Source: Roseateles sp. XES5
GTDB lineage: Bacteria; Pseudomonadota; Alphaproteobacteria; Rhizobiales; Rhizobiaceae
Assembly (NCBI RefSeq): GCF_020535545.1
Contig: NZ_CP084753.1
Location: 310,001-374,000 of the forward strand
DNA length: 64,000 bases
Direction of reading: 5' to 3'
The position numbers and the translations under genes were made by a program. Shown in pieces: positions 1 through 9,999 of this stretch. Position 1 is the first letter of the stretch; each line of letters begins with the position of its first letter. Below the pieces are notes generated by a model. That model saw only the letters and a program-made list of their open reading frames with translations, ran no database searches and was not told the origin of the DNA.

Positions 1-780
1 GATCGGGATTTTCTTCACCGATTCAAGGGAATCCACGCCGCAGTTCGACTGCATCACGAAGAGGTTTCCGTCGAACCCCTTGCCGGCGAGGCCGTCATTG
101 AGGCGCGATAGGTAACGTTCTGCCGTCGGCTGCACATAGGCGGACATGACGGTCGTGTTGGTGCGCTCGTATTCACGCCACTCGCGGGTGATCTGGTGCG
201 AGGCGACGGTGGCGATTTCGGGCCACAGCCGCGCGATCTCCGCGATTGTCGCCCGCTCGTGGCCAGGATTGGCGTAGGAGTGCAGGAAGCAGACGGCGAT
301 GGCTTCGACACCATCGGCGCGGAAGTCGTCGAGAATGGCGGGCAGGCCCGAGAGATCGAGCGGTTTCATCTCCGTGCCGTGGTAGTCGAAGCGCCCCGGC
401 AGTTCGCGGCGCAGATATCTCGGAACGAAGGGCTCCGGCTTGCGGTAGTGCAGGTTGAAGAAGTCCGGCCGGTTGCCGCGGGCGATTTCCAGCGAATCCC
501 GGAAGCCTTCCGTCGTGATGAGCCCGACCTTGACGCCCTTGCGCTCGGTCAGCGCGTTGATGACGACGGTGGTGCCATGGGCGAGGAAGTCGACCGTCTT
601 CGGGTCGACGCCGCCCTTGTCGAGAACGTTCAGCACCCCCTGCTCGAAATTGGGCGGGGTGGTGTCGGACTTGGCCGTCGTGATGCGGGATTCGCCCGTT
701 TCATGATCCGTCTCGAAGCAGACGAGATCGGTGAACGTGCCGCCGACATCGGTCGCGACACGGATGGTCTTCTGGCTCAT
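1..780 (-). CDS. hyuA: Hydantoinase/oxoprolinase family protein, subunit A N-terminal part (partial)
   Basis: ATP-dependent hydantoinase/5-oxoprolinase type enzyme that opens cyclic amides in the cytoplasm. The 260 visible codons carry the family's N-terminal actin-like fold: the phosphate-binding motif DVGGTFTDLV (residues 11-20) and HGTTVVINAL (about 68-77). The reading frame is open to the window edge, so the C-terminal part and any B subunit lie outside. The start at 780 overlaps the stop of the GAF gene by one base (TGATG), so the two are translationally coupled. As the last visible gene of a peptide-type ABC operon, it probably acts on a cyclic or amidated compound that the transporter brings in. 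The exact substrate cannot be read from sequence; N-methylhydantoin, 5-oxoproline and acetone-carboxylase-like relatives exist. Confidence 0.9.
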   Translation of the reverse strand, partial: MSQKTIRVATDVGGTFTDLVCFETDHETGESRITTAKSDTTPPNFEQGVLNVLDKGGVDPKTVDFLAHGTTVVINALTERKGVKVGLITTEGFRDSLEIARGNRPDFFNLHYRKPEPFVPRYLRRELPGRFDYHGTEMKPLDLSGLPAILDDFRADGVEAIAVCFLHSYANPGHERATIAEIARLWPEIATVASHQITREWREYERTNTTVMSAYVQPTAERYLSRLNDGLAGKGFDGNLFVMQSNCGVDSLESVKKIPI

Positions 781-1283
781 CAGTTTTCCTCCCTCTTCTG
801 CTGAGCGTGCAGCAGCATGCAGACGGCGCCGGGCAGTTTCAGCGCGTCGGCGGCGCGAATGCGGTCCTCGGTGTAGTAGTCGCGGTCATGCAGGCAATTC
901 AGCGTGCCGATGACCTCGCCGTCGACGATGATCGGCACATTGATGACCGACTGGCAGCCGAGCGAGAGGATGAGCGCGTGGTCGTCGAAGACCTTGGCGA
1001 TATCCTCGATCGTGTTGGCGACGAAGGTCTCCTTGCGGTTCAGCGTGATCTCCGACCATTCGGTCTCGTTGTAGGGCTTGGTGCCGGAGACCGGGTAGAC
1101 ATCCGGCATGCTGGAATAGATGCGTTCGGACAGCTTGTCGGTCGTATCCGAGGTCATGATGGTGAAGAGCTTGACGCCGACGACGTCCTTCACGAGTTGC
1201 TCCAGCGCCGCATAGGCCTTGGCCGGCTGGCCGCCGGCGGCGGCAACGGCTTCGACGAAGGCGGTGTAATCAGGCATTTCCAT
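780..1283 (-). CDS. GAF domain-containing protein
   Basis: A single GAF domain fills almost all of this 167-residue protein. The core runs from VKDVVGVKLFTIM through INVPIIVDGEVIGTLN, the typical closing strands of the fold. No output domain (kinase, cyclase, HTH) is attached. I chose the start at 1283, with GGAG seven bases upstream; an in-frame ATG at 1277 is the alternative. It overlaps the end of the upstream ATPase gene by 14 bases and the following hydantoinase start by one base, so it is made with both. Stand-alone GAF proteins beside hydantoinase genes could bind the substrate or a regulatory ligand; that is inference. No catalytic motif of the fRMsr methionine sulfoxide reductase type was clearly recognised. 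Confidence 0.85.
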   Translation of the reverse strand: MEMPDYTAFVEAVAAAGGQPAKAYAALEQLVKDVVGVKLFTIMTSDTTDKLSERIYSSMPDVYPVSGTKPYNETEWSEITLNRKETFVANTIEDIAKVFDDHALILSLGCQSVINVPIIVDGEVIGTLNCLHDRDYYTEDRIRAADALKLPGAVCMLLHAQQKREEN

Positions 1284-2078
1284 TCTCTTGCTCCATGATG
1301 TGATCCCGGAGCGCCGCTTCCTCTGAGCTGACGACGGGAACGGCGCCGATGAGCCGGCGCGTGTAGGGATTTTCGGGTCGGGTGAAGATCGCGTCGGTCG
1401 TGGCGAGCTCGACCAGCCGGCCCTTTTCGAAGACGGCGACGCGATCCGCGATGTTGCGCACGACCGAAAGGTCGTGGGTGATGAAGACATAGGTCAGCCC
1501 GCGGCTTTCCTTCAGCGTCTTCAGAAGCTTCAGCACGCGCGCCTGTACCAGCACGTCGAGCGCGGAGGTCGGCTCGTCGAGCACGACGAGTTCCGACTGG
1601 CAGGCGAGCGCCCGGGCGATCGCGACGCGCTGGCGCTGGCCGCCGGAAAGGGCTGACGGTGCGCGGGTGCGGAATTCCGCGGGAAGCCCCACTTCCTCCA
1701 GCAATTCACCGGTGCGCGCGGTACGGCCTGCCTTTTCGCCGATATTGTGAACATCGAGCGCCAGACGCAGCGAGGCTCCGATGGATCTGCGCGGATTCAG
1801 CGAGGAAAGCGGGTTCTGCTGAACGAGCTGGATCGCCTGGCGGTGTTCCTGCGTGCGTTTCGCCGGCAGCGCCTCGTCCTTGAAGGTGAGGTTTCCCGTC
1901 GTCGCACCGTAGATGCCGAGGATGATGTTGGCGATGGTCGACTTGCCCGAGCCGGACTCTCCGACAATGGCAAGGCATTCGCCCTTCTCGACAGTGAAGG
2001 AGACACCGTCGAGCGCCTTCACCGTGCGCCCGTTGACCTCGAAATGCTTGGAGACGTCGGAAACGGAAAGAAGCGTGC

Positions 2079-2082
<4 letters not shown>
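1270..2082 (-). CDS. Peptide-type ABC transporter ATP-binding protein (DppF/OppF-like)
   Basis: Second ATPase of a dipeptide/oligopeptide/nickel-type importer, acting on the cytoplasmic face of the membrane. Walker A is GESGSGKST at residues 41-49, the signature LSGGQRQR at 145-152, and Walker B LVVLDE at 165-170, followed by the H-loop in FITHDLS. The 270-residue length is near the usual DppF size, and the end ENPYTRRLIGAVP is typical of the family's C-terminal tail. The start overlaps the stop of the partner ATPase by four bases (ATGA). With the partner ATPase it would power the two permeases encoded upstream. Confidence 0.93.
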
Positions 2083-2965
<883 letters not shown>

Positions 2966-2969
<4 letters not shown>

Positions 2970-3799
2970 TGATCCACTCCGAGGATTTCGCGCAACGCAT
3001 CGCCGATCAGGTTGAAGCCGAAGACGGCGATCAGGATGGCAAGGCCGGGGAACACGGTGAGCCACCAGCTATCCGGCAGGTACTTCGCGCCTTCCGCCAC
3101 CATGGAGCCGAGGTCCGGGGTGGGCGGTTGCACGCCGAGGCCGAGGAAGGAGAGCGAGGAGGCGATCAGGATGACGAAGCCGAAGTCGAGCGTCATCTTG
3201 GTGATGATCGAGGGCACGCAGTTCGGCAGGATTTCGCGGAACATGATGTGCAGCTTCGACGCGCCGATGACTTCCGCCGCCAGCACATAGCCCTCTTCCT
3301 TCTCGGAGCGGGCGATGTTGTAGACGAGGCGCGTATACCAGGGCCACCACATGACCGTCACCGCGATCATGCCATTGGTGAGCGTCGGCTCCAGGAGACC
3401 CATGATGGACATGGCGAGGACGAGCGGCGGGATCGACAGGAAGACGTCGGTGAGCCGCATCAGGAGATATTCCGTCCAGCCGCCGAGATAGCCGGCGGCA
3501 AGGCCGATGGCGACGCCGACCGGTACCGCTATGACGAGCACGACGATGCCGAGGATCAGCGAGACCCGGTAGGCATAGACGACGCGGGTGAAGAGATCGC
3601 GGCCGACGAGGTCCGTGCCGAAGATGTTCGGCCAGTGCGGCGGTTGGTTGAAATTGGCGAAGTCCACCACGGCGCCGACATGCTCGGGGAAGGGCGTGAT
3701 GAAATCGGCGAAGACGGCCGAGAACACGACGATCCCGACGAGGACGAGGCCGATCAGCGACAGGGGATTTCCCGCCAGAATGACGAGGGTCTTTTTCAT
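2966..3799 (-). CDS. Peptide-type ABC transporter permease (DppC-like)
   Basis: Inner-membrane permease of the family-5 peptide importer. The 277-residue protein opens with a hydrophobic segment (residues 8-30) and has the usual cluster of membrane helices in the binding-protein-dependent transport domain. The cytoplasmic EAA-like loop reads EVIGASKLHIMFREILPN, where it docks on the ATPases. The N-terminal loop with FGTDLVGRDLFTRV is typical of DppC. The start overlaps the stop of the DppB-like gene by four bases. Confidence 0.93.
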
Positions 3800-4821
3800 G
3801 ATGCCCTCTGCGAAAGCCGGATGCGCGGATTGATGATCGAGACCAGGAGATCCACGACGATGTTGACGATGAGGAACATGGCCGAGATGATCAGCACGGT
3901 ACCGACGATGGCGTTGAGGTCCTTGCGCAGGATGACGGCGACGCCGTAGCGCGACAGGCCGGGCCAGGCATAGACGGCTTCCACGAGGAAGGCGCTGCCG
4001 AGCATGGCGGCAAAATCGAGGCCGATGATGGTGAGCGAGGGGATCAGCGAGGGGCGGAAGGCATAGCGCCTGGCGATGCGCTTTTCCGGGAAGCCATAGG
4101 CCTCCGCCATCTCGATATAGGGCCGCTCATAGGTCTCCACCATGTTGGAGCGAACGAGGCGGGCGGCCTGTCCGATGCCGGAAAGCGCGAGTGCGAAGGC
4201 CGGCAGGATGAGGTGCCAGACGGCATCGGCAAAGGCCTTGAGATTGCCGGCAAGCAGCGTGTCGACCAGCATGAAGCCCGTGACGTTCTGCACCGTGATG
4301 CTGTCCGACAGACGGCCCGCAATGGGGAAGAGCTTGATGAAATAGGCAAAGACCAGCATCAGCACCACCGCCCAGACGAAGGCGGGCGCGGAGACGCCGA
4401 GCATCGTCACCAGCCGGATCGTATGATCTACCCAGCTTCCGCGATGGCGGGCCGAGAGGATGCCGAGCGGCAGGCCGATGGCGATCATCATCAGGCCGGA
4501 GACGACGACCAGCTCCAGCGTTGCCGGCAGGAACTGCGCGATATCGGCCATGACCGGACGGTTCGTGTAGAGCGAGACGCCGAGGTCGCCTCGCAAGAGA
4601 TCGGCAAGGAAGTAGCCGTATTGCGCGAAGAAGGATGCATCGAGATGCAGCTTGTCGCGCAGCGCGGCGACGGCTTCCGGCGTTGCATTCGGCCCAAGCG
4701 CGATGCGCGCAGGATCGCCGGGAATGACCCGGGCAATGGCGAAGATCAGCAGCGATACCCCGATCAGCACGATCAAAGAGGTACCCAGCCGCTTCGCGAG
4801 GAGGCGGAGGAACGGAGACAT
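3796..4821 (-). CDS. Peptide-type ABC transporter permease (DppB-like)
   Basis: Partner permease of the peptide-type importer, 341 residues, with the family's N-terminal helix and the long periplasmic segment (IPGDPARIALGPNATPEA) followed by five further hydrophobic stretches. The EAA-like loop is AEAYGFPEKRIARRYAFRP near residues 243-261. It follows the binding-protein gene after a 57-base gap and is coupled to the DppC-like gene by a four-base overlap, so the transporter subunits are likely made together. Confidence 0.93.
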   Translation of the reverse strand: MSPFLRLLAKRLGTSLIVLIGVSLLIFAIARVIPGDPARIALGPNATPEAVAALRDKLHLDASFFAQYGYFLADLLRGDLGVSLYTNRPVMADIAQFLPATLELVVVSGLMMIAIGLPLGILSARHRGSWVDHTIRLVTMLGVSAPAFVWAVVLMLVFAYFIKLFPIAGRLSDSITVQNVTGFMLVDTLLAGNLKAFADAVWHLILPAFALALSGIGQAARLVRSNMVETYERPYIEMAEAYGFPEKRIARRYAFRPSLIPSLTIIGLDFAAMLGSAFLVEAVYAWPGLSRYGVAVILRKDLNAIVGTVLIISAMFLIVNIVVDLLVSIINPRIRLSQRAS

Positions 4822-4878
4822 GGCTGTAACCCTGTGGACGGTTCCGGGCCGCTACTGCGGCCCGGTCTGCGTCGTCGG

Positions 4879-6465
4879 TTATTGTTTCATTTCCATCAGG
4901 CGGAAGGTGAAGCCGAAGCCGGCAAGGGCGAAAGCCTTGGACGGATCGCTGAGCGCCGGGACGGAAACCTTGCTGGAAGCGGCGAAGACCGCCGTCTGGT
5001 CCTGCGCGAAGATCGACGGGGCAATGGCGATCAGCCGCTTGTTTGCCGCTTCATAGACCTTGGCGCGCTCCGCCTCGTCCAGCGTCGTGCGGCCCTTCTC
5101 CAGGAGAGCATCGACTTCCGCATCCTTCAGGTGCTCCGGCGACATCCACGTGCCGGCCGCGCTCGAATGATACATGGTGTAGAGCAGCGAATCCGGATCG
5201 CCCGACATCGTGTTGACGAAGATCTGGCTGATCGCGGGCGTGTTCTCCGGCTTGGCGACCTGCTCGGTGAAGAGCGCCCAGGGCAGCTTCTTCACCTCGG
5301 CCTTGATGCCGATCTCGGCAAAGTTCGCCTGCATGAGAAGGGCGAAGCGCTCCTCAAGCGGCACTTCGCCGATCCAGCTGAGGTCGACCTTCATTTCCTC
5401 GGGCTTGTACTTGCATTTGGCGAGATGTTCCCTCGCCTTCTCGACATCGCGCTTCATCGGTTCGCCCGAGAGAGCGCCGAGCATGCCGACCGGGATAGCG
5501 CCCGTCGCCGGGCTGCCCTGCGAGACCTGATCGGTCACGGCGACCATGCGCACGCCGGATTCGTAGTCGAAGGCGTAGGATACGGCGAGGCGGCATTCTA
5601 CATCGTCGAAGGGCGGCTTTGCCGTGTTCAGCTTGATGTAGAACTCGGTCGTGCCCTTCTCGGTGAGAAGCTGGGCGCCGTCGGCGGCAAGCGACTTCAG
5701 CACTTCCGGCGGCAACCACTGCGAGGAAATCTCGTGTTCGCCCTGCGCGATCAGCGTGCGGACGGTCGCGGCTTCGAGGCCGTAGCGCAGGCGCACCGTG
5801 TCGGGCGCGGCGGCCGGCACCTTCAGGAAGAAGTCCGGGTTCTTCGCCATCACCGTCTCTTCCTGCGGATTGTGCGAGACGAGCTTGTAGGCGCCCGAAC
5901 CGGCCGCATGCGTGGAGAGATAGGCCTGTCCCCAGTCCTTCATCTCGCCGTCGCCTTCCCCGAGATTCTGCATGACCAGCGCCTTGTCGACGATGGGCAG
6001 GCGGGTGAGGGCGGAAATGAAGGGCGCGTAGACTTCCTTCAGCGTGAATTTCACGGTCGCGGGATCGACGGCTTCCGCCTTCTCGACATTCTCGAACAGA
6101 TAGGAAAGGCCCTGGCCGAGCGCCTTCGTGCGCTCGAAGGAGAAGACCACGTCGTCGGCCGTCAGCGCATTGCCGCTCTGGAAGGTCACATCGGTGCGCA
6201 GCTTGAACGTATAGGTCTTGCCGTCGGTCGTTTCGAAGCCGGTTGCCAGGAACGGATCGTAGCCCGGCTGGCCCTGCTTCGGAATGACCAGCGTGTCGTA
6301 GACGTTGTACATCAGGATGCTGTCGGCATAGTCCGACGCCTTTGCCGGGTCGAGTTCGCCGACCGGTGATTCATCAAGGCGGAGGACCGTTTCGGCATTC
6401 GCATGGGCGCAGAAGGCCGTTGCGGCGAGCAGGGCTGCCGCGATTGTCTTCGATACGGATGTCAT
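4879..6465 (-). CDS. ABC transporter substrate-binding protein, family 5 (peptide/nickel type)
   Basis: Periplasmic receptor of the importer encoded downstream. Residues 1-25 form a signal peptide (positive start, hydrophobic core, cleavage near AHANA), followed by a family-5 solute-binding fold: KASDYADSILMYNVYDTL, then TYTFKLRTDVTFQSG and DDVVFSFERT. I chose the ATG at 6465 with AAGGGA upstream; the frame stays open to 6519 but the extra residues would bury the signal peptide. At 528 residues it has normal length. The substrate is not determinable; peptides, opines, glutathione and amidated compounds are all carried by relatives. The hydantoinase and GAF genes in the same operon hint at a non-peptide ligand. 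Confidence 0.93.
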   Translation of the reverse strand: MTSVSKTIAAALLAATAFCAHANAETVLRLDESPVGELDPAKASDYADSILMYNVYDTLVIPKQGQPGYDPFLATGFETTDGKTYTFKLRTDVTFQSGNALTADDVVFSFERTKALGQGLSYLFENVEKAEAVDPATVKFTLKEVYAPFISALTRLPIVDKALVMQNLGEGDGEMKDWGQAYLSTHAAGSGAYKLVSHNPQEETVMAKNPDFFLKVPAAAPDTVRLRYGLEAATVRTLIAQGEHEISSQWLPPEVLKSLAADGAQLLTEKGTTEFYIKLNTAKPPFDDVECRLAVSYAFDYESGVRMVAVTDQVSQGSPATGAIPVGMLGALSGEPMKRDVEKAREHLAKCKYKPEEMKVDLSWIGEVPLEERFALLMQANFAEIGIKAEVKKLPWALFTEQVAKPENTPAISQIFVNTMSGDPDSLLYTMYHSSAAGTWMSPEHLKDAEVDALLEKGRTTLDEAERAKVYEAANKRLIAIAPSIFAQDQTAVFAASSKVSVPALSDPSKAFALAGFGFTFRLMEMKQ

Positions 6466-6478
6466 TGCTGTTCCCTTG

Positions 6479-7165
6479 TTATCCCGAGGATCTGGTTGTC
6501 TTGAGCGGTTTGGGCGCACTGCGACGGGCCGCAGAGCGCTTGACGACGAGGCTCGGCTGCGCCTCGTTGGGCATTCCCTCGTCGCCGAATACGTCCATGG
6601 TACAGGTGTGGAAGATCGTCGTCGGCTCGGCCGTGTGGTTCCAGGTGACGTGCGTCAGCCGGGAGGGGAAGTGCGCAGAGTCGCCCGCGTCCAGGATCGT
6701 GCGCTCGCCGTCGATTTCGATGGTCAGCGAGCCGGAGACGACGAAGAAGATTTCCTCGCCCTCGTGCGACATCGGCTCGCTTCGAAAACCCGGCGGCTCG
6801 TGGATCAGCGTGGAGCGCAGCACATTGCCCGGAAAGGAAGCGGAAAGGCGTTCATAGGTGACGGTGTTTCCGGGCGTTCCGCCGACGGCATAGACGGGGC
6901 GGCCTTCGCGACGGGTAATCGGCGCATCGACCTTGGGGGTCTGGAAGAACGAACCGACATCCGTCTTCAGGGCACGGCAGACGGCGACCAGCGACGTCAG
7001 CGAGGGTACGGTGATGCCACGCTCGATCTGCGAGATGAAGCCGACCGAGAATCCGGCACTATCCGCAACCTCCTGCAATGTCATCTTAAGCTCCCGACGC
7101 CGCATGCGAAGACGCTCGCCCACAGCAGGATCTGTCCCTGCGTTGGGCCGTTCGACACTTGCCAT
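6479..7165 (-). CDS. XRE-family transcriptional regulator with C-terminal cupin domain
   Basis: The N-terminal helix-turn-helix (residues about 17-72, with LQEVADSAGFSVGFISQIERG) is of the Cro/XRE type and the C-terminal half is a cupin (SHEGEEIFFVVSGSLTIEIDGE, then AHFPSRLTH). Such two-domain regulators usually control uptake and catabolism of amines, amino acids or peptides, with the cupin sensing a metabolite. The stop lies 13 bases before the binding-protein start, so it is the first gene of the operon and probably autoregulates through the palindrome at 7226-7246. The protein has 228 residues, longer than the usual 180-200 because of a C-terminal basic tail. Confidence 0.92.
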   Translation of the reverse strand: MASVERPNAGTDPAVGERLRMRRRELKMTLQEVADSAGFSVGFISQIERGITVPSLTSLVAVCRALKTDVGSFFQTPKVDAPITRREGRPVYAVGGTPGNTVTYERLSASFPGNVLRSTLIHEPPGFRSEPMSHEGEEIFFVVSGSLTIEIDGERTILDAGDSAHFPSRLTHVTWNHTAEPTTIFHTCTMDVFGDEGMPNEAQPSLVVKRSAARRSAPKPLKTTRSSG

Positions 7166-7225
7166 ATGTTCACCCGTTTTTTAGTATTACTTCAATAGAG
7201 CGCGGGCGCGGAGCGTTGTCAACAT

Positions 7226-7246
7226 TTTTTTAGCCAGCCTAAAAAA
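7226..7246. promoter_or_regulatory. Candidate XRE-cupin operator (inverted repeat)
   Basis: Arms TTTTTTAG (7226-7233) and CTAAAAAA (7239-7246) form an 8-bp inverted repeat with a 5-base spacer, about 60 bases upstream of the XRE-cupin start. A third copy of the arm occurs at 7177-7184 (within CGTTTTTTAG, 7175-7184), next to the gene. The arrangement suggests autoregulation of the whole peptide-transport operon. Seen directly; the link to the regulator is inferred from position. The rest of the 7166-7364 gap shows no gene. Confidence 0.5.
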
Positions 7247-7364
7247 CGACGCCCAACCCGCTCCACGCATCCCCGCTTGAAGGAATCACACCACCGAGAG
7301 CTCAGGTTTGGAAGCCGTCTTCGAACGGATGGATGTTCACGCTGCGAAACGAAGCCCGTGGAGG

Positions 7365-8276
7365 TTACGGATCGGCCTGCGATCCTGCCGGTGATGCCGC
7401 TTCCTCTATGAGCCAGGCGATGAAGGAGCTGACCTCGGCGGTCTCACGTTTCGTATCCGGGCAGATGCAATAGTAGTTGTGGAGGGCCGGCACGCTCAGG
7501 CGCAGCGGCTGCACCAACCGGCCTTCGTCGAGATCGCGGGCAGACACGACTTCATCGCTGAGCGCCACTCCAAAGCCATCCCGGGCGGCTTGGAGCACGA
7601 TGCCGAAGTCATCGAAATGCACGTCGGATTCACCGGCATAGGGAATCCCGGCTTCGGCCTGCCAGCGCCGCCACTGCGAGCCGTCATCCTCATGCAAAAG
7701 CCTGTGATAGGCGAGGTCTGAGGGTTGGCGGATGGCGTTCGGCCCACGCAGGAGCTGGGGGCTGCAAACCGGCGTCATGTGAATGCCGTGCAGCAGGCGC
7801 CACCAGAAGCCTGGCCACGGCGGCATGCCATAGACGATCGCGACATCCGTCTTGCGCCAGTCGACGCCGTGGAAATGGCTGGAGGTCAAAACCTTCAGCT
7901 GAAAATTGGGGCTTTCCGCCATGAAGGTGAAAAGTCGGGTGGCAAGCCAGGTGACGCCATGCACCTGCGGGATGGAGATGGTCAGGGACTGCTTTGGCGC
8001 TCCGCCGTATCTATGCGCCGAGAGCTGGCGCACGCCGGTATGGATCGCGTCCATGGCGCTTGCCACCGAACGCTGGAGCTGGCTTCCGCTCGGGGTCAGA
8101 GCCAGTTGCCGGCCGCGCTTTTGAAAGAGGTCGACGCCAAGCGATACCTGGAGCGCGCGGATTTGCTGACTGACGGCACCGGGCGTCACATGCAGCTCCG
8201 CTGCCGCCGCACCGACATTGCCGAGCCGCGCGACGCTTTCGAAGACGCGAAATGCATGAAGGGGTGGCAGCGCCAT
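7365..8276 (-). CDS. LysR-family transcriptional regulator (GcvA-like)
   Basis: Standard LysR protein of 303 residues. The winged HTH occupies residues 6-64 (FESVARLGNVGAAAAELHVTPGAVSQQIRALQ) and begins PPLHAFRVFE, as in GcvA/AmpR-like members. The remaining sequence is the type-2 periplasmic-binding-like effector domain. It is transcribed on the minus strand, ahead of no obvious target; the next gene upstream is a second LysR with the same orientation 31 bases away, so the two may be cotranscribed. The effector is unknown. Confidence 0.9.
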   Translation of the reverse strand: MALPPLHAFRVFESVARLGNVGAAAAELHVTPGAVSQQIRALQVSLGVDLFQKRGRQLALTPSGSQLQRSVASAMDAIHTGVRQLSAHRYGGAPKQSLTISIPQVHGVTWLATRLFTFMAESPNFQLKVLTSSHFHGVDWRKTDVAIVYGMPPWPGFWWRLLHGIHMTPVCSPQLLRGPNAIRQPSDLAYHRLLHEDDGSQWRRWQAEAGIPYAGESDVHFDDFGIVLQAARDGFGVALSDEVVSARDLDEGRLVQPLRLSVPALHNYYCICPDTKRETAEVSSFIAWLIEEAASPAGSQADP

Positions 8277-8307
8277 CGGTTTCTTTCCTCAGTTGACGTT
8301 CAACGGA

Positions 8308-9216
8308 TCAGGCATTCTGGTCCCGCCCCGGGCGCAGCTGCTCGACGATACGATCGGCCAGCGCACGCAGGACGGGGTCATTCGCGCGATCGACAGCACA
8401 GACGATGTAATATTCCCGCGCCGCATTGATCGTGGTGGAAAACGGCTGGATAAGCCGCCCTTCACTCAGATAGTTTCGCGTCAGCACGTCCGAGACGAGT
8501 GCCACGCCGCGCCCCTGAACGGCAGAAGCGATCGCCTGCGCCACCGAATTCACCCGGACACGGGTATTGCCCTCAAGGGCGATGCGGGCCGCGACGGACC
8601 ATTTCGCCCATTCCCCGCCGTCGTCCTCATGCAGCAGCGCGACGCCGCTCAGCTTCCTGTCGCGATTGCGCAGGTCGAGCCGCGGGAACAAGGTCGGCGA
8701 GCATACGGCGCACAGCCGGACCTCGCTCAGCGAGCGCCAGTGTTTTCCGGTGAACGGCGGGTTGTCGTAGACGATCGCCATGTCGTTGTCCGCCCAATCC
8801 ACGTCCGTAGCGGTGATCGCCTCATTGATGGTGAGATTGGAAATGCCGTGCGACTGCGCAAAATCGACGATGGTCGCCGTCAGCCAGGCGATCCCGAGCG
8901 CAGTCGGCACGGAAACCGACAGCGATGCAGGCTGGTCGCCGGAGGTCAGTTTCCGCGATGCCCGCGTCGCCGTATCGAGTTGACCGAGGGATAGGGCCAC
9001 GGTCTGCGAAAAATCCCGGCCGGCCTGGGTGAGGGCGACATTCCGCCCCGACTTTTGAAACAGGATGATGCCCGTTGCATCGCTCAACTTCTTGAGTTGC
9101 AACGAAATCGCGCTCGGACTGAGGTTCAATTCCTCCGCCGCCTGCCGCACACCGCCGAGCCGGGCCGTCGCCTCGAAAGCGGGCAGATATTGCAGGTAGG
9201 GTGGGAGGCGGCTCAT
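8308..9216 (-). CDS. LysR-family transcriptional regulator, divergent from isochorismatase-type operon
   Basis: LysR regulator of 302 residues with HTH at residues about 9-66 (ATARLGGVRQAAEELNLSPSAISLQLKKL) and an effector-binding C-terminal domain. It is divergent from the isochorismatase-like gene with 108 bases between the starts. That gap contains an inverted repeat at 9232-9254, the usual layout for a LysR protein that represses itself and activates the neighbouring operon. The best inference is that it controls the 9325-13463 uptake module. Confidence 0.9.
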   Translation of the reverse strand: MSRLPPYLQYLPAFEATARLGGVRQAAEELNLSPSAISLQLKKLSDATGIILFQKSGRNVALTQAGRDFSQTVALSLGQLDTATRASRKLTSGDQPASLSVSVPTALGIAWLTATIVDFAQSHGISNLTINEAITATDVDWADNDMAIVYDNPPFTGKHWRSLSEVRLCAVCSPTLFPRLDLRNRDRKLSGVALLHEDDGGEWAKWSVAARIALEGNTRVRVNSVAQAIASAVQGRGVALVSDVLTRNYLSEGRLIQPFSTTINAAREYYIVCAVDRANDPVLRALADRIVEQLRPGRDQNA

Positions 9217-9231
9217 CTTCGTATCCAGATA

Positions 9232-9254
9232 ATCGTTTAGTATAATAGAACGAT
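9232..9254. promoter_or_regulatory. Candidate LysR-type operator
   Basis: Inverted repeat ATCGTT (9232-9237) and AACGAT (9249-9254) separated by 11 bases, in the divergent promoter region between the LysR start at 9216 and the isochorismatase-like start at 9325. The spacing fits the T-N11-A style of LysR binding sites. It lies close to the regulator's own start, fitting an autoregulatory site. Confidence 0.45.
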
Positions 9255-9324
9255 ATCGGTGATTTTAAATTGATTTTTTCAAACTGTTAAGAGTGCTATC
9301 CCCTTGAGAAAGAGGAGAACGTTC

Positions 9325-9999
9325 ATGATCTCGGCAAGACCATTCGATTACCCCTATGACGGCAATCTCGATGCCCGCAAAACGGCGCTGATCGTCATCG
9401 ATCTGCAGGAGGATTTCCTCTCGACCACGGGTTATTTCGCACGACAGGGTTACGACCCCGCGCCGCTTCGCGCGATCCTTCCTGCAGTGAACCAGCTCAT
9501 CGCTGCCTGCCGTCAGTCGGGCATCCAGATCATTCACACCCGGCAAGGCTACCGCGAAGATCTCGCGGATATGACCCCTTACGAAAAATGGCGCCGCCAG
9601 CGTTCGGGCCTTGAGGGAACGACGGCTCTGCTGCGCTCAAGCCCCGGTTTCCAGATCGTTCCGGAACTTGACGTGCGTCCGCAGGACATCATCGTCGACA
9701 AGACCTGCAACAGCGCCTTCACCTACACCGATTTCGAGCATGTTCTGCGCGCGCAGGGCATCACGCATCTGCTGTTTTCCGGCTGCACCACCGACGTCTG
9801 TGTTCACACGACGCTGCGTGAAGCCTGCGACCGGAACTTCCAGTGCCTGACCATCTCGGACGCCTGCGCAAGTGGCGATCAATATGCCCACGAGGCCGCC
9901 CTCCACATGGTCACCGTCGAGAACGGCATCTTCGGTGCACTGACCGATACCGCGGCGGTGCTCGAAGGCCTGAAGAAACTGGGAAATTCCGCGACATGA
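9325..9999 (+). CDS. Isochorismatase-family cysteine hydrolase
   Basis: Cysteine amidohydrolase of the isochorismatase-like fold, 224 residues. The expected catalytic triad is visible: D26 in VIDLQED, K126 in IIVDKTCNS and C159 in GCTTDVCVHTT. Family members cleave N-carbamoyl or amide bonds (biuret, N-carbamoylsarcosine, nicotinamide, ureidoacrylate) or isochorismate. I chose the ATG at 9325, preceded by GAGGAG with good spacing, rather than the TTG at 9304. It heads the plus-strand operon and its stop overlaps the next start by four bases (ATGA). Next to an amino-acid-type ABC importer, an amidase role on an imported compound is likely but the substrate is not identified. Confidence 0.9.
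   Translation: MISARPFDYPYDGNLDARKTALIVIDLQEDFLSTTGYFARQGYDPAPLRAILPAVNQLIAACRQSGIQIIHTRQGYREDLADMTPYEKWRRQRSGLEGTTALLRSSPGFQIVPELDVRPQDIIVDKTCNSAFTYTDFEHVLRAQGITHLLFSGCTTDVCVHTTLREACDRNFQCLTISDACASGDQYAHEAALHMVTVENGIFGALTDTAAVLEGLKKLGNSAT

Noticed and set aside
4213..6369. A 718-codon plus-strand open frame
   Set aside because: It is antisense to the peptide-type permease and binding-protein genes, which have signal peptide, operon overlaps and conserved motifs.
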